NCBI GenBank assembly: GCA_019454165.1
Contig: CP075367.1
Location: 317,971 to 381,970 of the forward strand
From: Anaerolineales bacterium
Lineage (GTDB): Bacteria > Chloroflexota > Anaerolineae > Anaerolineales > UBA11579
Length of the DNA stretch: 64,000 nt
Direction of reading: 5' to 3'
This document shows positions 40,808 through 52,238 of this stretch, piece by piece. Each line of letters begins with the position of its first letter. The first letter of the stretch is position 1. The notes below the pieces were generated by a model that was not told where the DNA came from, did not search any database, and saw only the letters and a program-made list of their open reading frames with translations. The translations under genes and the position numbers were made by a program.

Positions 40808-42058
40808 TTAATAATCATCATTGGGGGGCGTGGTGCTAGTTAATAGTTCAAGGCCCTTGACAGAAAGTTTGTAGCTGGCTCTGGCTCCTTTTGCGCCGCC
40901 ATCGGCGCGTTCGATCAGACCGGATAGTTTGAGTTGATGGATTGCATTGCGGAGCGTGCCAAGAACAATGCCGTCGAGGCGCTGTGCGAGGCATTCCATA
41001 TCCGCCTGGCCGAGTTGTGCAAGCAGACTGAGGATAGCGCTGGACGTGTTTTGCCAGACGGGTGCATCTTTATCCATTTGATATGGCTCAGGAGTCAGAT
41101 GGAAGCGGCCGGGGGCGAAGTGGGCCAGGGCGGCGAAGGGCTCGGGGGCGGCGTCTCGCGTTTTGAGGGGCTGGAGGTTGATGCGAGCCGAGTCGGGTTC
41201 GCTTTCGATGTTGAGGAGCAGGTCTACCCCGGCCGAGATGACGCTGGAGCCGCGGAAGATGCCGGATTTGTTGTTGTGGTGCAGGATGAGGACGGCGGCG
41301 TGAGTGGCCTCGGCCAGGTAGCGCATGCGCAGGATGAAGGGCTGCAGGGCGAGGACAGAGTTCTCGTCACTGCCGCGCACAACATCGGCCAGGGCATCGA
41401 TGACGATGAGGCCGGCGTTGACGGACTGGGCGGCTTGCATGAGGCGCTCGCATTCGTCGGGATCGCGCAGATCGAAGTTGGGCAGGGACATGTAATGGAA
41501 AGGCGTTTCGGGGGTGGCGTTGTGGGCCTGGAGCGAGGCGTGGATGCGCGCCCAGAGGCGCGGCTTGCCAGTCTCTTCATCAATGAAGAGGACGGGGCAT
41601 TGGTGGACGGGGCGGCCGAGCCAGGGCTTGCCGGCGGCGAGGCAAACGGCCAGGTCGAGAGCGAGGAGAGTCTTCTTGGAGCCGGGATCGCCGACGAGGA
41701 TGTTGAGCGAGCGGCGGGCGAGGAGGCCATCGATGCACCAGTCCTGCGCAGGCGGGGGCTTGAAGGCATCGGCGGCGTTGAAGATGAAGCGGTTGTTGAG
41801 CAGGCGATTCTCGCTGGGCGGGAGGGCGGCGAAGACGAGCTGGCGGATGGAGTGGCCTTCTGCGTGGGTGTGGGTGAATGCGTCGAAGGCGTCCATGCGC
41901 TCGTCGCGGGTTCCGGTGACGGCGGCAACCGCAGCGAGGGCGGCAGCCCAGACGGGCGGCCAGTTAGGCTCGGCGGCGGGTATGACGCCGTAGGCGGGGC
42001 CGTATTCTATGAGGCGGGCGATGGTGGATGGCGCGTTGGGTGGTGTGGAATCGGACAA
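40808..42058 (-). CDS. RepA/RecA-fold AAA ATPase with C-terminal winged helix
   Basis: This 416-residue protein has a RecA-type ATPase: Walker A GDPGSKKT near residue 123, Walker B VIDALADVV, and LILHHNNKSG as a sensor motif. This is the pattern of AAA_25/RepA-like helicases used by plasmids and integrated elements. The C-terminus (LAQRLDGIVLGTLRNAIHQLKLSGLIER) is a winged helix. I chose TTG at 42058, preceded by AGGGGG, because the open frame upstream runs through a TGCTGATT repeat. No integrase, primase or other element gene is adjacent, so it may be a relic. The coding strand is C-rich, so base use differs from its neighbours. Confidence 0.75.
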   Translation of the reverse strand: MSDSTPPNAPSTIARLIEYGPAYGVIPAAEPNWPPVWAAALAAVAAVTGTRDERMDAFDAFTHTHAEGHSIRQLVFAALPPSENRLLNNRFIFNAADAFKPPPAQDWCIDGLLARRSLNILVGDPGSKKTLLALDLAVCLAAGKPWLGRPVHQCPVLFIDEETGKPRLWARIHASLQAHNATPETPFHYMSLPNFDLRDPDECERLMQAAQSVNAGLIVIDALADVVRGSDENSVLALQPFILRMRYLAEATHAAVLILHHNNKSGIFRGSSVISAGVDLLLNIESEPDSARINLQPLKTRDAAPEPFAALAHFAPGRFHLTPEPYQMDKDAPVWQNTSSAILSLLAQLGQADMECLAQRLDGIVLGTLRNAIHQLKLSGLIERADGGAKGARASYKLSVKGLELLTSTTPPNDDY

Positions 42059-42079
42059 ATTAACCCCCTGGTAATTTTT

Positions 42080-42125
42080 CGATTGCTGATTGCTGATTTG
42101 GAAGCGGTCAGCAATCAGCATTCAG
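42080..42125. repeat. TGCTGATT-type inverted repeat
   Basis: GATTGCTGATTGCTGATTTG faces CAGCAATCAGCATTCAGC across a short loop. It is another dispersed-type hairpin, and in frame it would add a spurious leader to the RepA-like protein. Confidence 0.65.
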
Positions 42126-42293
42126 CGAACGGCAACGGCGGCAGCGCACTGGCGGGCGCGGTAGCCACAGGGGGAGCTATAGCATGGAAGGCGAGGGTTG
42201 TGGGGGATTGGGGGCGGGTGTCAAGGGGGTAAGCTATTAACTGAGGTAATGCTTCTAAGTTATGCGCTTTTTAACAAAACATAGCCATTAAAT

Positions 42294-42575
42294 CTAGTCT
42301 TTGGGTAGGAATGCCTTTAATGCCTTTGTCATTCCTCGAAGTTCAGCAGTTGATTCTCTAAGCATCGCATCGAAATCGTCAGCACGGTTTCGCATGTCCT
42401 GAATAATTGCTCTGATTTTGTCCCCATTTCCGCCCTGCTGTTCGATTTCAATGGCAAGGGTTTCGTACTCAGAAAGATTTCCTTCTAGATTAGACTTTGC
42501 TTCATTCCAAAGACTGACAATATGCTCTCTAGCTTGGATGTTCTCGTCCAATTGCCGTTCAATTTCACTTGTCAT
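42294..42575 (-). CDS. Small coiled-coil protein, unknown function
   Basis: This 93-residue acidic protein (MTSEIERQLDENIQAREHIV... LRGMTKALKAFLPKD) is predicted to be almost entirely helical with heptad-like spacing. It is AT-rich compared with the rest of the window, as is the surrounding spacer, which hints at foreign origin. The ATG at 42575 is chosen over the upstream ATG (42620). No family is recognised. Confidence 0.6.
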   Translation of the reverse strand: MTSEIERQLDENIQAREHIVSLWNEAKSNLEGNLSEYETLAIEIEQQGGNGDKIRAIIQDMRNRADDFDAMLRESTAELRGMTKALKAFLPKD

Positions 42576-42967
42576 AACTCTGTCGCCCTCGTCTGTTGGT
42601 GACTTATAACAATGCGCCAATAAAGCCTATTCCATGAGTGAGACTAGTTCCTCACCGGCAACTTTCTTATTTAAAATCAGTATAACATTTCGGTTTGTCT
42701 AGCTAGACACCTAGTGCCAGGTACTCATCCGCTATCCAACAATTCTCTAACACAAATCTTGTGCAAGCGGCCTAGCCGCCCCTATATAATCTCTGCATAT
42801 TTCCCTCATTCAAAGGGCAGATTGCCTCGTCGCTGCGCCCCTCGCATGACGGGTAAGACGAGGCATATTCCTTGCAATGTAGGGACTTATGGCGGCCCTG
42901 TACGGGCGCGCCAAGCTTATTTCAATACGATTGTCGCCCGCGGGCGGCGGTTAGGTAGGAACCCACA
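42576..42967. other. AT-rich leader region upstream of clpC
   Basis: No gene is supported. It contains a perfect 14-base palindrome TGTCTAGCTAGACA (42696-42709), a TATAAT box (42785-42790) and a leader hairpin with arms TGCCTCGTC / GACGAGGCA (42823-42865). GC-rich dyads GCCCGCGGGC (42936-42945) and a GTTAGGTAGG tract then precede the clpC ATG. The layout fits a promoter followed by a structured clpC 5' leader. No CIRCE element is present. Confidence 0.55.
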
Positions 42968-45445
<2,478 letters not shown>

Positions 45446-45456
45446 AACGCAAGCAA

Positions 45457-45484
45457 AGAGCCGCCCACAGGGGCGGCTCTTTTG
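45457..45484 (+). terminator. Rho-independent terminator after clpC
   Basis: The stem AGAGCCGCCC / GGGCGGCTCT is followed by TTTTGATTTT. Its stem is identical to the one after the sortase gene at 47207-47235. Confidence 0.9.
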
Positions 45485-45559
45485 ATTTTAGGGGGGGACA
45501 TAGCCTGTGCTAAAATTTTTTGGCCTACATCTTTATAGGGGTAGAGGAGTGCCGATCCA

Positions 45560-47206
45560 GTGCGCAATTATCTCGCTATCGTTGCCGGTTTGTGTCTCAC
45601 GCTGCTTGCCGCGGGCGCGGCCTATGCGGCCTCCGTTTCCGTGTACACCGTCGACGGCTCGCCCGACGATGTGGGCTATTACACCTCCCTGGCCGTGAGC
45701 AGCAGCGGCAACGCCGTGATCGGCTACTTCGATAACACCAACAACACGCTCAAGCTGGCCATCTGCAATGATGCCGCTTGCAGCGCGCCCAGCATTCAGA
45801 CCCTGGCGGCCTCCGGCGGCCAGGGCACGTACACCTCGCTGCAACTCGCCGCGGGGGATATCCCCGTCATCGCCTATTACACCTTCCCTTCTGAGGATAT
45901 GCGCTTGCTGCGCTGTGCTGACGCGGCTTGCAGCAGCGTGGCAAGCGACATCATTGTGGATTCCAGCCAGGCCGGCTCGCACAACTCGATGGTGCTCAAC
46001 AGCAGCGGCAACCCGGTCATGAGCTATTACAACGCCGGCGGCAACGGTGACCTGTTTCTGGCCACCTGCGCCAATCCAAGCTGCACGGCCAGCACCGTCG
46101 TCGCTGTGGATGGCGGCGCGAACGACTCCGGTTTGTTCACCTCTCTGCAGCTGGATGGCAGCGGCTTTCCGGTGATCGCATACTATGACGCCGACACGGA
46201 CAGCGTGAACCTGGCGCGCTGCAACAACGTTACCTGCACCAGCAGAACCCTAACGGTGGTCGATTCCAGCAGCCATGTTGGTTTCAATGGCATTTCGCTG
46301 CAACTCGATTCGTCCGGCAATCCGGTCATCGCTTATTACGATGTGACCAATCAGCGCCTGAAGCTGGCGCATTGCAGCAACGCCACCTGCACCGCCGTGA
46401 CCATCAATGTGGTCGATGATGCCGGCAACGTGGGCCAATACCCTTCCATGAAGCTGGATGGCGGGCTGCCGGTCATCAGTTATTACGACGACACCAACGG
46501 TGACCTCAAGCTGGCGCTCTGCCAGGACGCCAATTGTGCTGCGGTGGATATTCAGGTGCTGGACAGTACCGGCAATGTGGGCTGGGACACCTCGCTGCAG
46601 TTAGGCAGCGTGCACATCAGCTACTACGATGCCACCAACGGCAACCTCAAGCTGGCCTTTATTCCTAGCGCGGCGGCACCGCCCACCAGCACCACGCCCG
46701 CGACCCTGCCGGAAACCGGCTTCGCCCGCGGCCGCAGCACGCAGCTGGCCGCGCCGGCGGTGGCGTATGCCGCCACCGACCTGCGCCTGAGCATCCCCAG
46801 CCAGGGCGTGGATGCCCGCATCGTGGGCGTGCCGGCCGCCGGCGGCGATTGGGATGTGAGCTGGCTGGGCAGCCAGGTGGGTTACCTGGAGGGCACGGTC
46901 TGGCCCACCTGGGTCGGCAACAGCGTGCTGACCGGCCATGTGTGGAACGCCGACAATACGCCGGGCGTGTTCGCCGGCGTGCGCAACCTGGCCTACGGCC
47001 AGCAGATCGAGATCGAGGCGGATGGCCAGACCTACGTTTATGAGGTGCGCCAGACGCGGCTGGTGCTGCCGGGCAACCTGGGCGCGCTGAACAAGGATGA
47101 CGGCTACGCCTGGCTGACCCTGATCACCTGCGAGGGCTACAACCCCTTCACCGGAGACTATCTGTTCCGGCGGGCGGTGAGCGCCGTGCTGGTGAATGTG
47201 AAATAA
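45560..47206 (+). CDS. Exported seven-bladed propeller with internal LPETG and C-terminal sortase domain
   Basis: The 548-residue protein has a signal peptide (MRNYLAIVAGLCLTLLAAGAA). Seven repeats of about 50 residues follow, with consensus SLQLDSSGNPVIAYYD...LKLAxC..AxC. Each of the first six repeats carries a cysteine pair, so disulfides may staple blades of a beta-propeller. An LPETGF motif at residues 383-387 follows a Pro/Thr linker. The C-terminal domain (~410-548) is a sortase: His460 in TGHVWN, Cys524 in LITCEGYN and Arg537/538 in FRRAV. The order suggests that the enzyme processes its own or a neighbour's LPETG motif. It starts just after clpC. Confidence 0.86.
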   Translation: MRNYLAIVAGLCLTLLAAGAAYAASVSVYTVDGSPDDVGYYTSLAVSSSGNAVIGYFDNTNNTLKLAICNDAACSAPSIQTLAASGGQGTYTSLQLAAGDIPVIAYYTFPSEDMRLLRCADAACSSVASDIIVDSSQAGSHNSMVLNSSGNPVMSYYNAGGNGDLFLATCANPSCTASTVVAVDGGANDSGLFTSLQLDGSGFPVIAYYDADTDSVNLARCNNVTCTSRTLTVVDSSSHVGFNGISLQLDSSGNPVIAYYDVTNQRLKLAHCSNATCTAVTINVVDDAGNVGQYPSMKLDGGLPVISYYDDTNGDLKLALCQDANCAAVDIQVLDSTGNVGWDTSLQLGSVHISYYDATNGNLKLAFIPSAAAPPTSTTPATLPETGFARGRSTQLAAPAVAYAATDLRLSIPSQGVDARIVGVPAAGGDWDVSWLGSQVGYLEGTVWPTWVGNSVLTGHVWNADNTPGVFAGVRNLAYGQQIEIEADGQTYVYEVRQTRLVLPGNLGALNKDDGYAWLTLITCEGYNPFTGDYLFRRAVSAVLVNVK

Positions 47207-47235
47207 AAAGAGCCGCCCACATGGGCGGCTCTTTT
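47207..47235. terminator. Rho-independent terminator, bidirectional
   Basis: The stem AGAGCCGCCC / GGGCGGCTCT has a CACAT-type loop, five A on the left and four T on the right. It separates the convergent sortase and sdhB genes. Confidence 0.9.
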
Positions 47236-47252
47236 GTATTGGCAAGCCGGGC

Positions 47253-47963
47253 TTAGTGTTCTACGCCGCCGCTGGTGATGGCATTCTTGACCTCGGCGAT
47301 GGCCTGGGTGACATGGATCTCACGCGGGCAGGCCTCGGTGCAGTTGAAGGCGGTGCGGCAGCGGAACGCGCCGCCGTGGTCAGCCAGGATCTCGAGGCGC
47401 TTGTTGGCGGCCTGGTCACGGCTGTCGAAGATGAAGCGGTGCGCATTCACGATGGTGGCCGGGCCGACGTACTGGTCGTCAGACCAGAAGACCGGGCACG
47501 ACGTGGTGCAGGCGGCGCACAGGATGCATTTGGTGGTGTCATCGAAACGCTCGCGCTGCTCAGGGGATTGCAGGCGCTCTTTGCCATCGGCGGGCACATC
47601 CTCGTTGATGAGGAAGGGCATGAGGGATTTGTAGCTGTTGAAGAACGGCTCCATATCCACGATCATGTCCTTGAGCACCGGCAGGCCCAGGATCGGCTCG
47701 ATGGTGATCTCGGTGCCGACATCCTTCACCAGGGCTTTGCAGGCCAGCATGTTGCGGCCGTTGATGCGCATGGCATCCGAGCCGCACACGCCGTGGGCGC
47801 ACGAGCGGCGGAAGGAGACCGTGCCGTCAATGTGGCCCTTGATCTCTTCCAGCAGGTCAAGCACGCGGTCGGTCGGCTCGGCCTCGATGTTGTAGGTGTC
47901 AAAGCTGGGGACGTTGCGGCCAGCTTCTGGGTTGTAGCGGTAGATTTTCAGATAGACAAGCAT
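47253..47963 (-). CDS. sdhB: Succinate dehydrogenase iron-sulfur subunit
   Basis: This 236-residue SdhB binds three clusters. [2Fe-2S] is held by CAHGVCGSDAM...LAC, [4Fe-4S] by CILCAACTTSC and [3Fe-4S] by CRTAFNCTEACP. It passes electrons from SdhA to quinone in the membrane. It is the last gene of the leftward sdhCDAB operon and follows sdhA by 12 bases. The MLVYLKIYRYNPEAG start is typical. Confidence 0.97.
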   Translation of the reverse strand: MLVYLKIYRYNPEAGRNVPSFDTYNIEAEPTDRVLDLLEEIKGHIDGTVSFRRSCAHGVCGSDAMRINGRNMLACKALVKDVGTEITIEPILGLPVLKDMIVDMEPFFNSYKSLMPFLINEDVPADGKERLQSPEQRERFDDTTKCILCAACTTSCPVFWSDDQYVGPATIVNAHRFIFDSRDQAANKRLEILADHGGAFRCRTAFNCTEACPREIHVTQAIAEVKNAITSGGVEH

Positions 47964-47975
47964 AGCGCTCCCGAT

Positions 47976-49769
47976 CTAGTAGACGCGTTCTTTCGGCTCG
48001 TATTTGGTGATGGTGACAGGCTTGTACTCCAGGCGCACCTGGTCGCCATCCATCCAGGCCAGGGTGTGCTTGAGCCATTCGGCGTCGTTGCGCTTGGGGA
48101 AGTCCTCGCGGGCGTGGGCGCCGCGGCTTTCCGGGCGGGCGTGGGCGGAGACGGCGGTGGCCAGGGCCACATCCAGCAAGCAGCCCAGCTCCCAGGCGTT
48201 GAGCAGGTCCGTATTGAAGCGCTTGCCGTGGTCATCCACGCTGACGTTCTTGTAGCGCTCACGCAGCTCGCGCATCTTCTCGATGGCGCTGGCCATGCCT
48301 TCGGCGGTGCGGAAGACGCCGACATCATCCATCATCTTGGTCTTCATCTCTTCGCCGAGGGTGACGACCTTCTCGCCGCCGCTCTTGCCGAGGATGCGGT
48401 CAAGCTGCTGGCGGGTGAAGTCGGTGGGGTTGGCTTCGAGCGGCTTGTAGTCAGCGCTCTTGGCGTATTCGGCGGCCATCTTGCCAGCCTCCTTGCCGAA
48501 GACCACGAGGTCAAGCAGGGAGTTGGTGCCGAGGCGGTTGGCGCCGTGCACGGAGACGCAGGCCACTTCGCCGGCGGCGAAGAGGCCGGGTACGATGGTG
48601 CCCTGGGCGTCGCTCAGGGCCTGGCCGTGAACGTTGGTGGGGATGCCGCCCATGGCGTAGTGCGCAGTGGGCTGGATGGGCATGGGCTCTTTGATGGGGT
48701 CAATGCCCAGGTAGGTGCGGCAGAAATCCACAATATCCGGCACTTTGGAGAGCAGCTGCTCACCGGTGACGCGGTAGGGCGTGCCGTCAGGCAGGGTGCG
48801 GCCGTCGAGCTCGGCGTAGTGGTTAACGACTTCGGGGCGCATGTCGAGGTGAACGTAGCGGTCACCCTTGATGCCGTTGCCGTCACGAATTTCCAGGTAG
48901 ATGGAGCGGCTGACGACATCACGCGAGGCCAGGTCTTTCACTGTGGGCGCGTAGCGCTCCATGAAGCGCTCACCCTTGCCGTTGATGAGCACACCGCCCT
49001 CGCCGCGCACACCCTCGGTGATGAGGATGCCGAGCTTGAGGATGCCGGTGGGATGAAACTGGAAGAACTCCAGGTCCTGGGCGGGCAGGCCGCGGCGCAG
49101 CGTGATGGCGACGCCGTCACCGGTGTAGGCGTAGGCGTTGGAGGTCAGCTCCCAGATGCGGCCGTGGCCGCCGGTGGCGAAGACGACCGACTTGGCGTGG
49201 AAGACGTGCAGCTCGCCCGTGGCGAGCTCAACCGCGACCACGCCGTTGGCTACGCCGTCGTTCATCAGCAGGTCGAGGACGTGGAACTCATCGTAGAAGT
49301 GAACCTTGTTCTTGATGCAGTTCTGGTAGAGCGTTTGCAGGATCATGTGGCCGGTGCGGTCTGCGGCGTAGCAGGAGCGCAGCACCGGCTGCTTGGTGTC
49401 ATTGTTGGTGTGGCCGCCAAAACGGCGCTGGGCGATCTTGCCGTCATCGGTGCGGGAGAAGGGCAGGCCCATATGCTCCAGCTCGTAGACCACCTCGGGC
49501 GCCTGGGCGCACATGTAATCAATGGCGTCCTGGTCACCCAGGTAGTCGCTGCCTTTGACGGTGTCGAAGCTGTGCCACTCCACCTTGTCCGGCTCCAGGT
49601 TGCCGAGTGCGGCGCCAATGCCGCCCTGGGCCGCACCGGTGTGCGAGCGGGTGGGGTAGAGCTTGCTGAGCACGGCGGTATCTGCGCCGCGCGAGGCGTA
49701 CAGGGCGGCCATGAGGCCGGCGCCGCCGGCGCCTACGATGATGACTTCATGTTGGTGAGTTTGCGTCAT
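47976..49769 (-). CDS. sdhA: Succinate dehydrogenase flavoprotein subunit
   Basis: This 597-residue flavoprotein oxidises succinate to fumarate in the TCA cycle. FAD binding is through [17 protein letters not shown], the flavin-linking His is in [13 protein letters not shown], and substrate residues lie in FHPTGI, RGEGG and [11 protein letters not shown]. The start at 49769 (MTQTHQHEV) fits SdhA; the upstream open frame is not used. It lies 2 bases from the sdhD stop codon. Confidence 0.97.
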   Translation of the reverse strand: MTQTHQHEVIIVGAGGAGLMAALYASRGADTAVLSKLYPTRSHTGAAQGGIGAALGNLEPDKVEWHSFDTVKGSDYLGDQDAIDYMCAQAPEVVYELEHMGLPFSRTDDGKIAQRRFGGHTNNDTKQPVLRSCYAADRTGHMILQTLYQNCIKNKVHFYDEFHVLDLLMNDGVANGVVAVELATGELHVFHAKSVVFATGGHGRIWELTSNAYAYTGDGVAITLRRGLPAQDLEFFQFHPTGILKLGILITEGVRGEGGVLINGKGERFMERYAPTVKDLASRDVVSRSIYLEIRDGNGIKGDRYVHLDMRPEVVNHYAELDGRTLPDGTPYRVTGEQLLSKVPDIVDFCRTYLGIDPIKEPMPIQPTAHYAMGGIPTNVHGQALSDAQGTIVPGLFAAGEVACVSVHGANRLGTNSLLDLVVFGKEAGKMAAEYAKSADYKPLEANPTDFTRQQLDRILGKSGGEKVVTLGEEMKTKMMDDVGVFRTAEGMASAIEKMRELRERYKNVSVDDHGKRFNTDLLNAWELGCLLDVALATAVSAHARPESRGAHAREDFPKRNDAEWLKHTLAWMDGDQVRLEYKPVTITKYEPKERVY

Positions 49770-49771
49770 GG

Positions 49772-50143
49772 TTATTGAACCAATTCCGGGCGGGCGCCCA
49801 TAGCCAGCGCGGTGGCGCCGATGGCGCTGACCACCAGCCAAAAGATGAGCATGAGGATGCTGAGGATGCGGCGGGTGCTGGGCTTGTGCACAAGATCGAA
49901 CATGACCTGGCGCAGGCCGTACATGCCGTGGGCGAAGGCGAACAGGAGCAGCAGGAAGTTGTAGGTGACCCAGCCGGCATCGGCCAGGCGCACAGCGACG
50001 TAATCAATGTCAATGGCGTGCACGCCGACGATGACATCCTGCAGGTAGACATGGAACCAGGCCAGCGGGATGAGCAGGATGCCGCTGTAGCGCATGAAGC
50101 GCCAGGCGGTTGTTTCGAAGTTGGGTTTTACTTGGCTCGCCAT
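49772..50143 (-). CDS. sdhD: Succinate dehydrogenase membrane anchor subunit
   Basis: This 123-residue protein has three transmembrane helices ([53 protein letters not shown]). The His in [10 protein letters not shown] is a candidate heme ligand. It is part of sdhCDAB and overlaps the sdhC stop region. The ATG at 50143 is chosen over the GTG two codons upstream. Confidence 0.9.
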   Translation of the reverse strand: MASQVKPNFETTAWRFMRYSGILLIPLAWFHVYLQDVIVGVHAIDIDYVAVRLADAGWVTYNFLLLLFAFAHGMYGLRQVMFDLVHKPSTRRILSILMLIFWLVVSAIGATALAMGARPELVQ

Positions 50144-50145
50144 GA

Positions 50146-50598
50146 TCACTTTCCGAACGGCAGGAATGCCAGCAGGTCAACGTGGAAGTTGTGCAGGAGC
50201 ATGTTGTAGAACATGACCAGCGCACCTGGGGCCCACAGCAGGATGGCGACCACGAGGGTGATGCGCACGGCCTGGCGCTGTTTCTCGATGGCCCAGCGCT
50301 TGGGCAGCCACATGTCGGTCACGGCGATGCGCAGGCCGTTGACGCCGTGGTAGATGACGGCGAAGAGCAGGCCGATCTCGCCGAGCATGAAGGGCGTGGC
50401 GCGGTAGAGCTCGATGGCGTGTTGGTAGAGCGAGGGGTAGAAGTAGACGGTGGCAGTATCCAGGATGTGGATGGTGAGGAAGAGCAGGACGCCCAACCCG
50501 GTCAGGCGGTGAAGCAGGAAGGCATAGTGGCCTTCACGCCCCATGTAGGTTGCGTATCCCTTTACGGTATTTTTGAGCGGTGTGCTGGGGGCAGCCAC
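50146..50598 (-). CDS. sdhC: Succinate dehydrogenase cytochrome b556-type subunit
   Basis: This 150-residue membrane anchor has three helices and a heme-ligand His in the HGVNGLR motif. The N-terminus carries a HRLTGLGVLLFLTIH region, with HR-LTG typical of SdhC. GTG at 50598 is chosen because AAAGGAG lies six bases upstream. A TTG at 50604 would be too close to that site. It heads the leftward operon. Confidence 0.9.
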   Translation of the reverse strand: MAAPSTPLKNTVKGYATYMGREGHYAFLLHRLTGLGVLLFLTIHILDTATVYFYPSLYQHAIELYRATPFMLGEIGLLFAVIYHGVNGLRIAVTDMWLPKRWAIEKQRQAVRITLVVAILLWAPGALVMFYNMLLHNFHVDLLAFLPFGK

Positions 50599-51267
50599 GT
50601 ACAACTCCTTTGAAAATCAATCTCCGCGGATGTTAAAAGGCATTATAGCACCGCGTGGCGTGCGTGCTGTTTTGCACGAATGCGAGTGGATTTTATTCAT
50701 CTGATGAAAGAGTCCACAGATGAACACAGATGAACACAGATGAAAAGGCAAACCAGCCGCAGATGCGTGGCTGCGCCACGCCCGCGGATGAAAGGGGATG
50801 AAGGGAAAGCTTTAACCACAAAGACACAAAGAGCACGAAGGGAAATTAATTATGCGGTCTTATCGGATGGAAGTGAGGCTTGCTTCACTTCGAGTAAATG
50901 TTGAAGACTGTCCAGCGGGCTTGAAGTTTACACAGGCCGCGTAGGGGCGGGTCTAAGACCCGCCCCTACAGAGACGGTGTTGTGCGGTGAGCAGATGTGG
51001 CAGCGACACAATTGCCCTTAACGGATCCCTCCTCGGCCTGCGGCCTCGTTCGGGATGACAAAATGGACTCCTATATCATTCCGAGATGTGTGAGCAAGGA
51101 TTCCTCACTGATACGGGTTCGGCGATCTGGTGCTGGCTTATGGACCCGTTCGGAATGACACAGGGAAGAAGGGCGGGTCTAAGACCCGCCCCTACAGTGC
51201 TGGTGCTTGAGTCTGTGTGGAGTGGCGAGGAGGGCGCGCGGACAGAGTAGGTGCGAGGAGACGGCTA
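50599..51267. repeat. Repeat-dense non-coding region
   Basis: No gene is supported in these 669 bases. They hold a CACAGATGAACACAGATG array (50708-50750), a GCAGATGCGTGGCTGCGCCACGC element, CCACAAAGACACAAAG (50815-50840), the palindrome GTAGGGGCGGGTCTAAGACCCGCCCCTAC split at 50941-50969, and a GGATCC/CATTCCGAG series (51018-51160). A second GGGCGGGTCT/AGACCCGCCC hairpin sits at 51171-51191. Several families are packed end to end. Confidence 0.75.
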
Positions 51268-51885
51268 TTAGAAATCGATGCGCATGACGGCGCGGCGGGG
51301 GAAGGGTTGGTGGACCATGCGCATGCCGGCGGACTCAAAGGCGCCGCGGCTGCCGACGTTCATCTCGCCCCAGCTGATGGTCTGGCCGGGCTTGGGCAGC
51401 AGCGGGTAGCCCTCCAGGGCGCGGGCGCCGCGGCCGCGGGCAAAGTCCACGGCGGCCTGGGCCAGCGCGTAGGTGATGCGCCGGCCGCGGTAGCCGATGC
51501 GCACCACGAAGCAGGCCACGGCCCACACGCCGTCGTCGGACGGGTCTTCGGCCCGGCCTTCCCAGGGCGTGGTCTTGTCGAGGTAGCGCAGGTAGGCCGG
51601 GCGCGGCTCGACCGCGCACCAGCCGACCGGATCAGTGTCCAGGTAGGCGACGAGGCCCGTGGTGTGGCGGGCGCGGGGATGGTCACATTGAGTTTGCTCG
51701 CGCAGCATGTGCGGGCGCACCTCGCGCGGCAGCTCCCACCAGTCGCTGGCGCGCACCTTGTAGTGCTGGCACATGCAGTGGGCGGTCTGGCCGCGTTGGC
51801 CGAATATGGCTTGCAGATCCTCCCAGCGGGCTTTGTTGGCGGGCAGGATGGTGAGGGCGGATGCGGTGATGGCTTGTTTGGTCAT
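51268..51885 (-). CDS. GNAT-family N-acetyltransferase (paralogue A)
   Basis: This 205-residue acetyltransferase carries the acetyl-CoA signature VVRIGYRGRRITYALAQAAVDFA and a Cys-containing N-terminal motif (AHCMCQHYKV). It is paralogous to the next gene (about half of the residues match) and resembles the acetyltransferase at 21170 (CPSYCWC, GWCS/GWCA). The ATG at 51885 agrees with its paralogue. The substrate is unknown. Its 5' flank is nearly identical to that of the paralogue. Confidence 0.85.
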   Translation of the reverse strand: MTKQAITASALTILPANKARWEDLQAIFGQRGQTAHCMCQHYKVRASDWWELPREVRPHMLREQTQCDHPRARHTTGLVAYLDTDPVGWCAVEPRPAYLRYLDKTTPWEGRAEDPSDDGVWAVACFVVRIGYRGRRITYALAQAAVDFARGRGARALEGYPLLPKPGQTISWGEMNVGSRGAFESAGMRMVHQPFPRRAVMRIDF

Positions 51886-52238
51886 CAGGGTTAACTTTAA
51901 CCACAAAGACACAAAGAGCACAAAGGTTTTTCGGCCTATTCAGGCTTGCGTTGGGGATTGCTTCGGGACTGAAAGTTGCATGAGTATGCAACTTTCAGTA
52001 GTCCTCGCAATGACGGTGGTCCTGGGGCACAAAGAGCACCACTGTTGGGGATTGCTTCGTCGCTCAGCGGCTTTGCGCCGCCTCGCGTCCTCGCAATGAC
52101 GGTATCCTGACTTTTCTTGTCCTAAAGGATTCCTCGGCTGGCCTGAATTCGGGTCTTAATGCATTGCCGAAGGCGGCCTCGGAATGACATTGCGGTCAAG
52201 GAGTTAATTCTTGAATGGTTCGAACGATGACAGACGCC
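51886..52238. repeat. Repeat-rich region upstream of paralogue A
   Basis: No gene is supported. It holds CCACAAAGACACAAAGAGCACAAAG (51901-51925), a GATTGCTTCG element interrupted by a perfect ACTGAAAGTTGCAT / ATGCAACTTTCAGT hairpin (about 51967-51998) and ending CGCAATGAC, then two more GATTGCTTCG/CATTGCCG-type elements to about 52190. The first ~125 bases are about 94% identical by eye to 52862-52988. Confidence 0.75.

Noticed and set aside
40808..42620. Prophage or integrated plasmid
   Set aside because: Only one replication-type ATPase and a small coiled-coil gene are seen; no integrase, capsid or mobilisation genes.
47256..49778. 840-codon open frame opposite sdhB and sdhA
   Set aside because: It spans two separate genes in antisense and has low-complexity G/V/A composition.
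50941..50969. GTAGGGGCGGGTCT hairpin as a transcription terminator
   Set aside because: No U-run follows on either strand, and copies elsewhere do not sit at gene ends.
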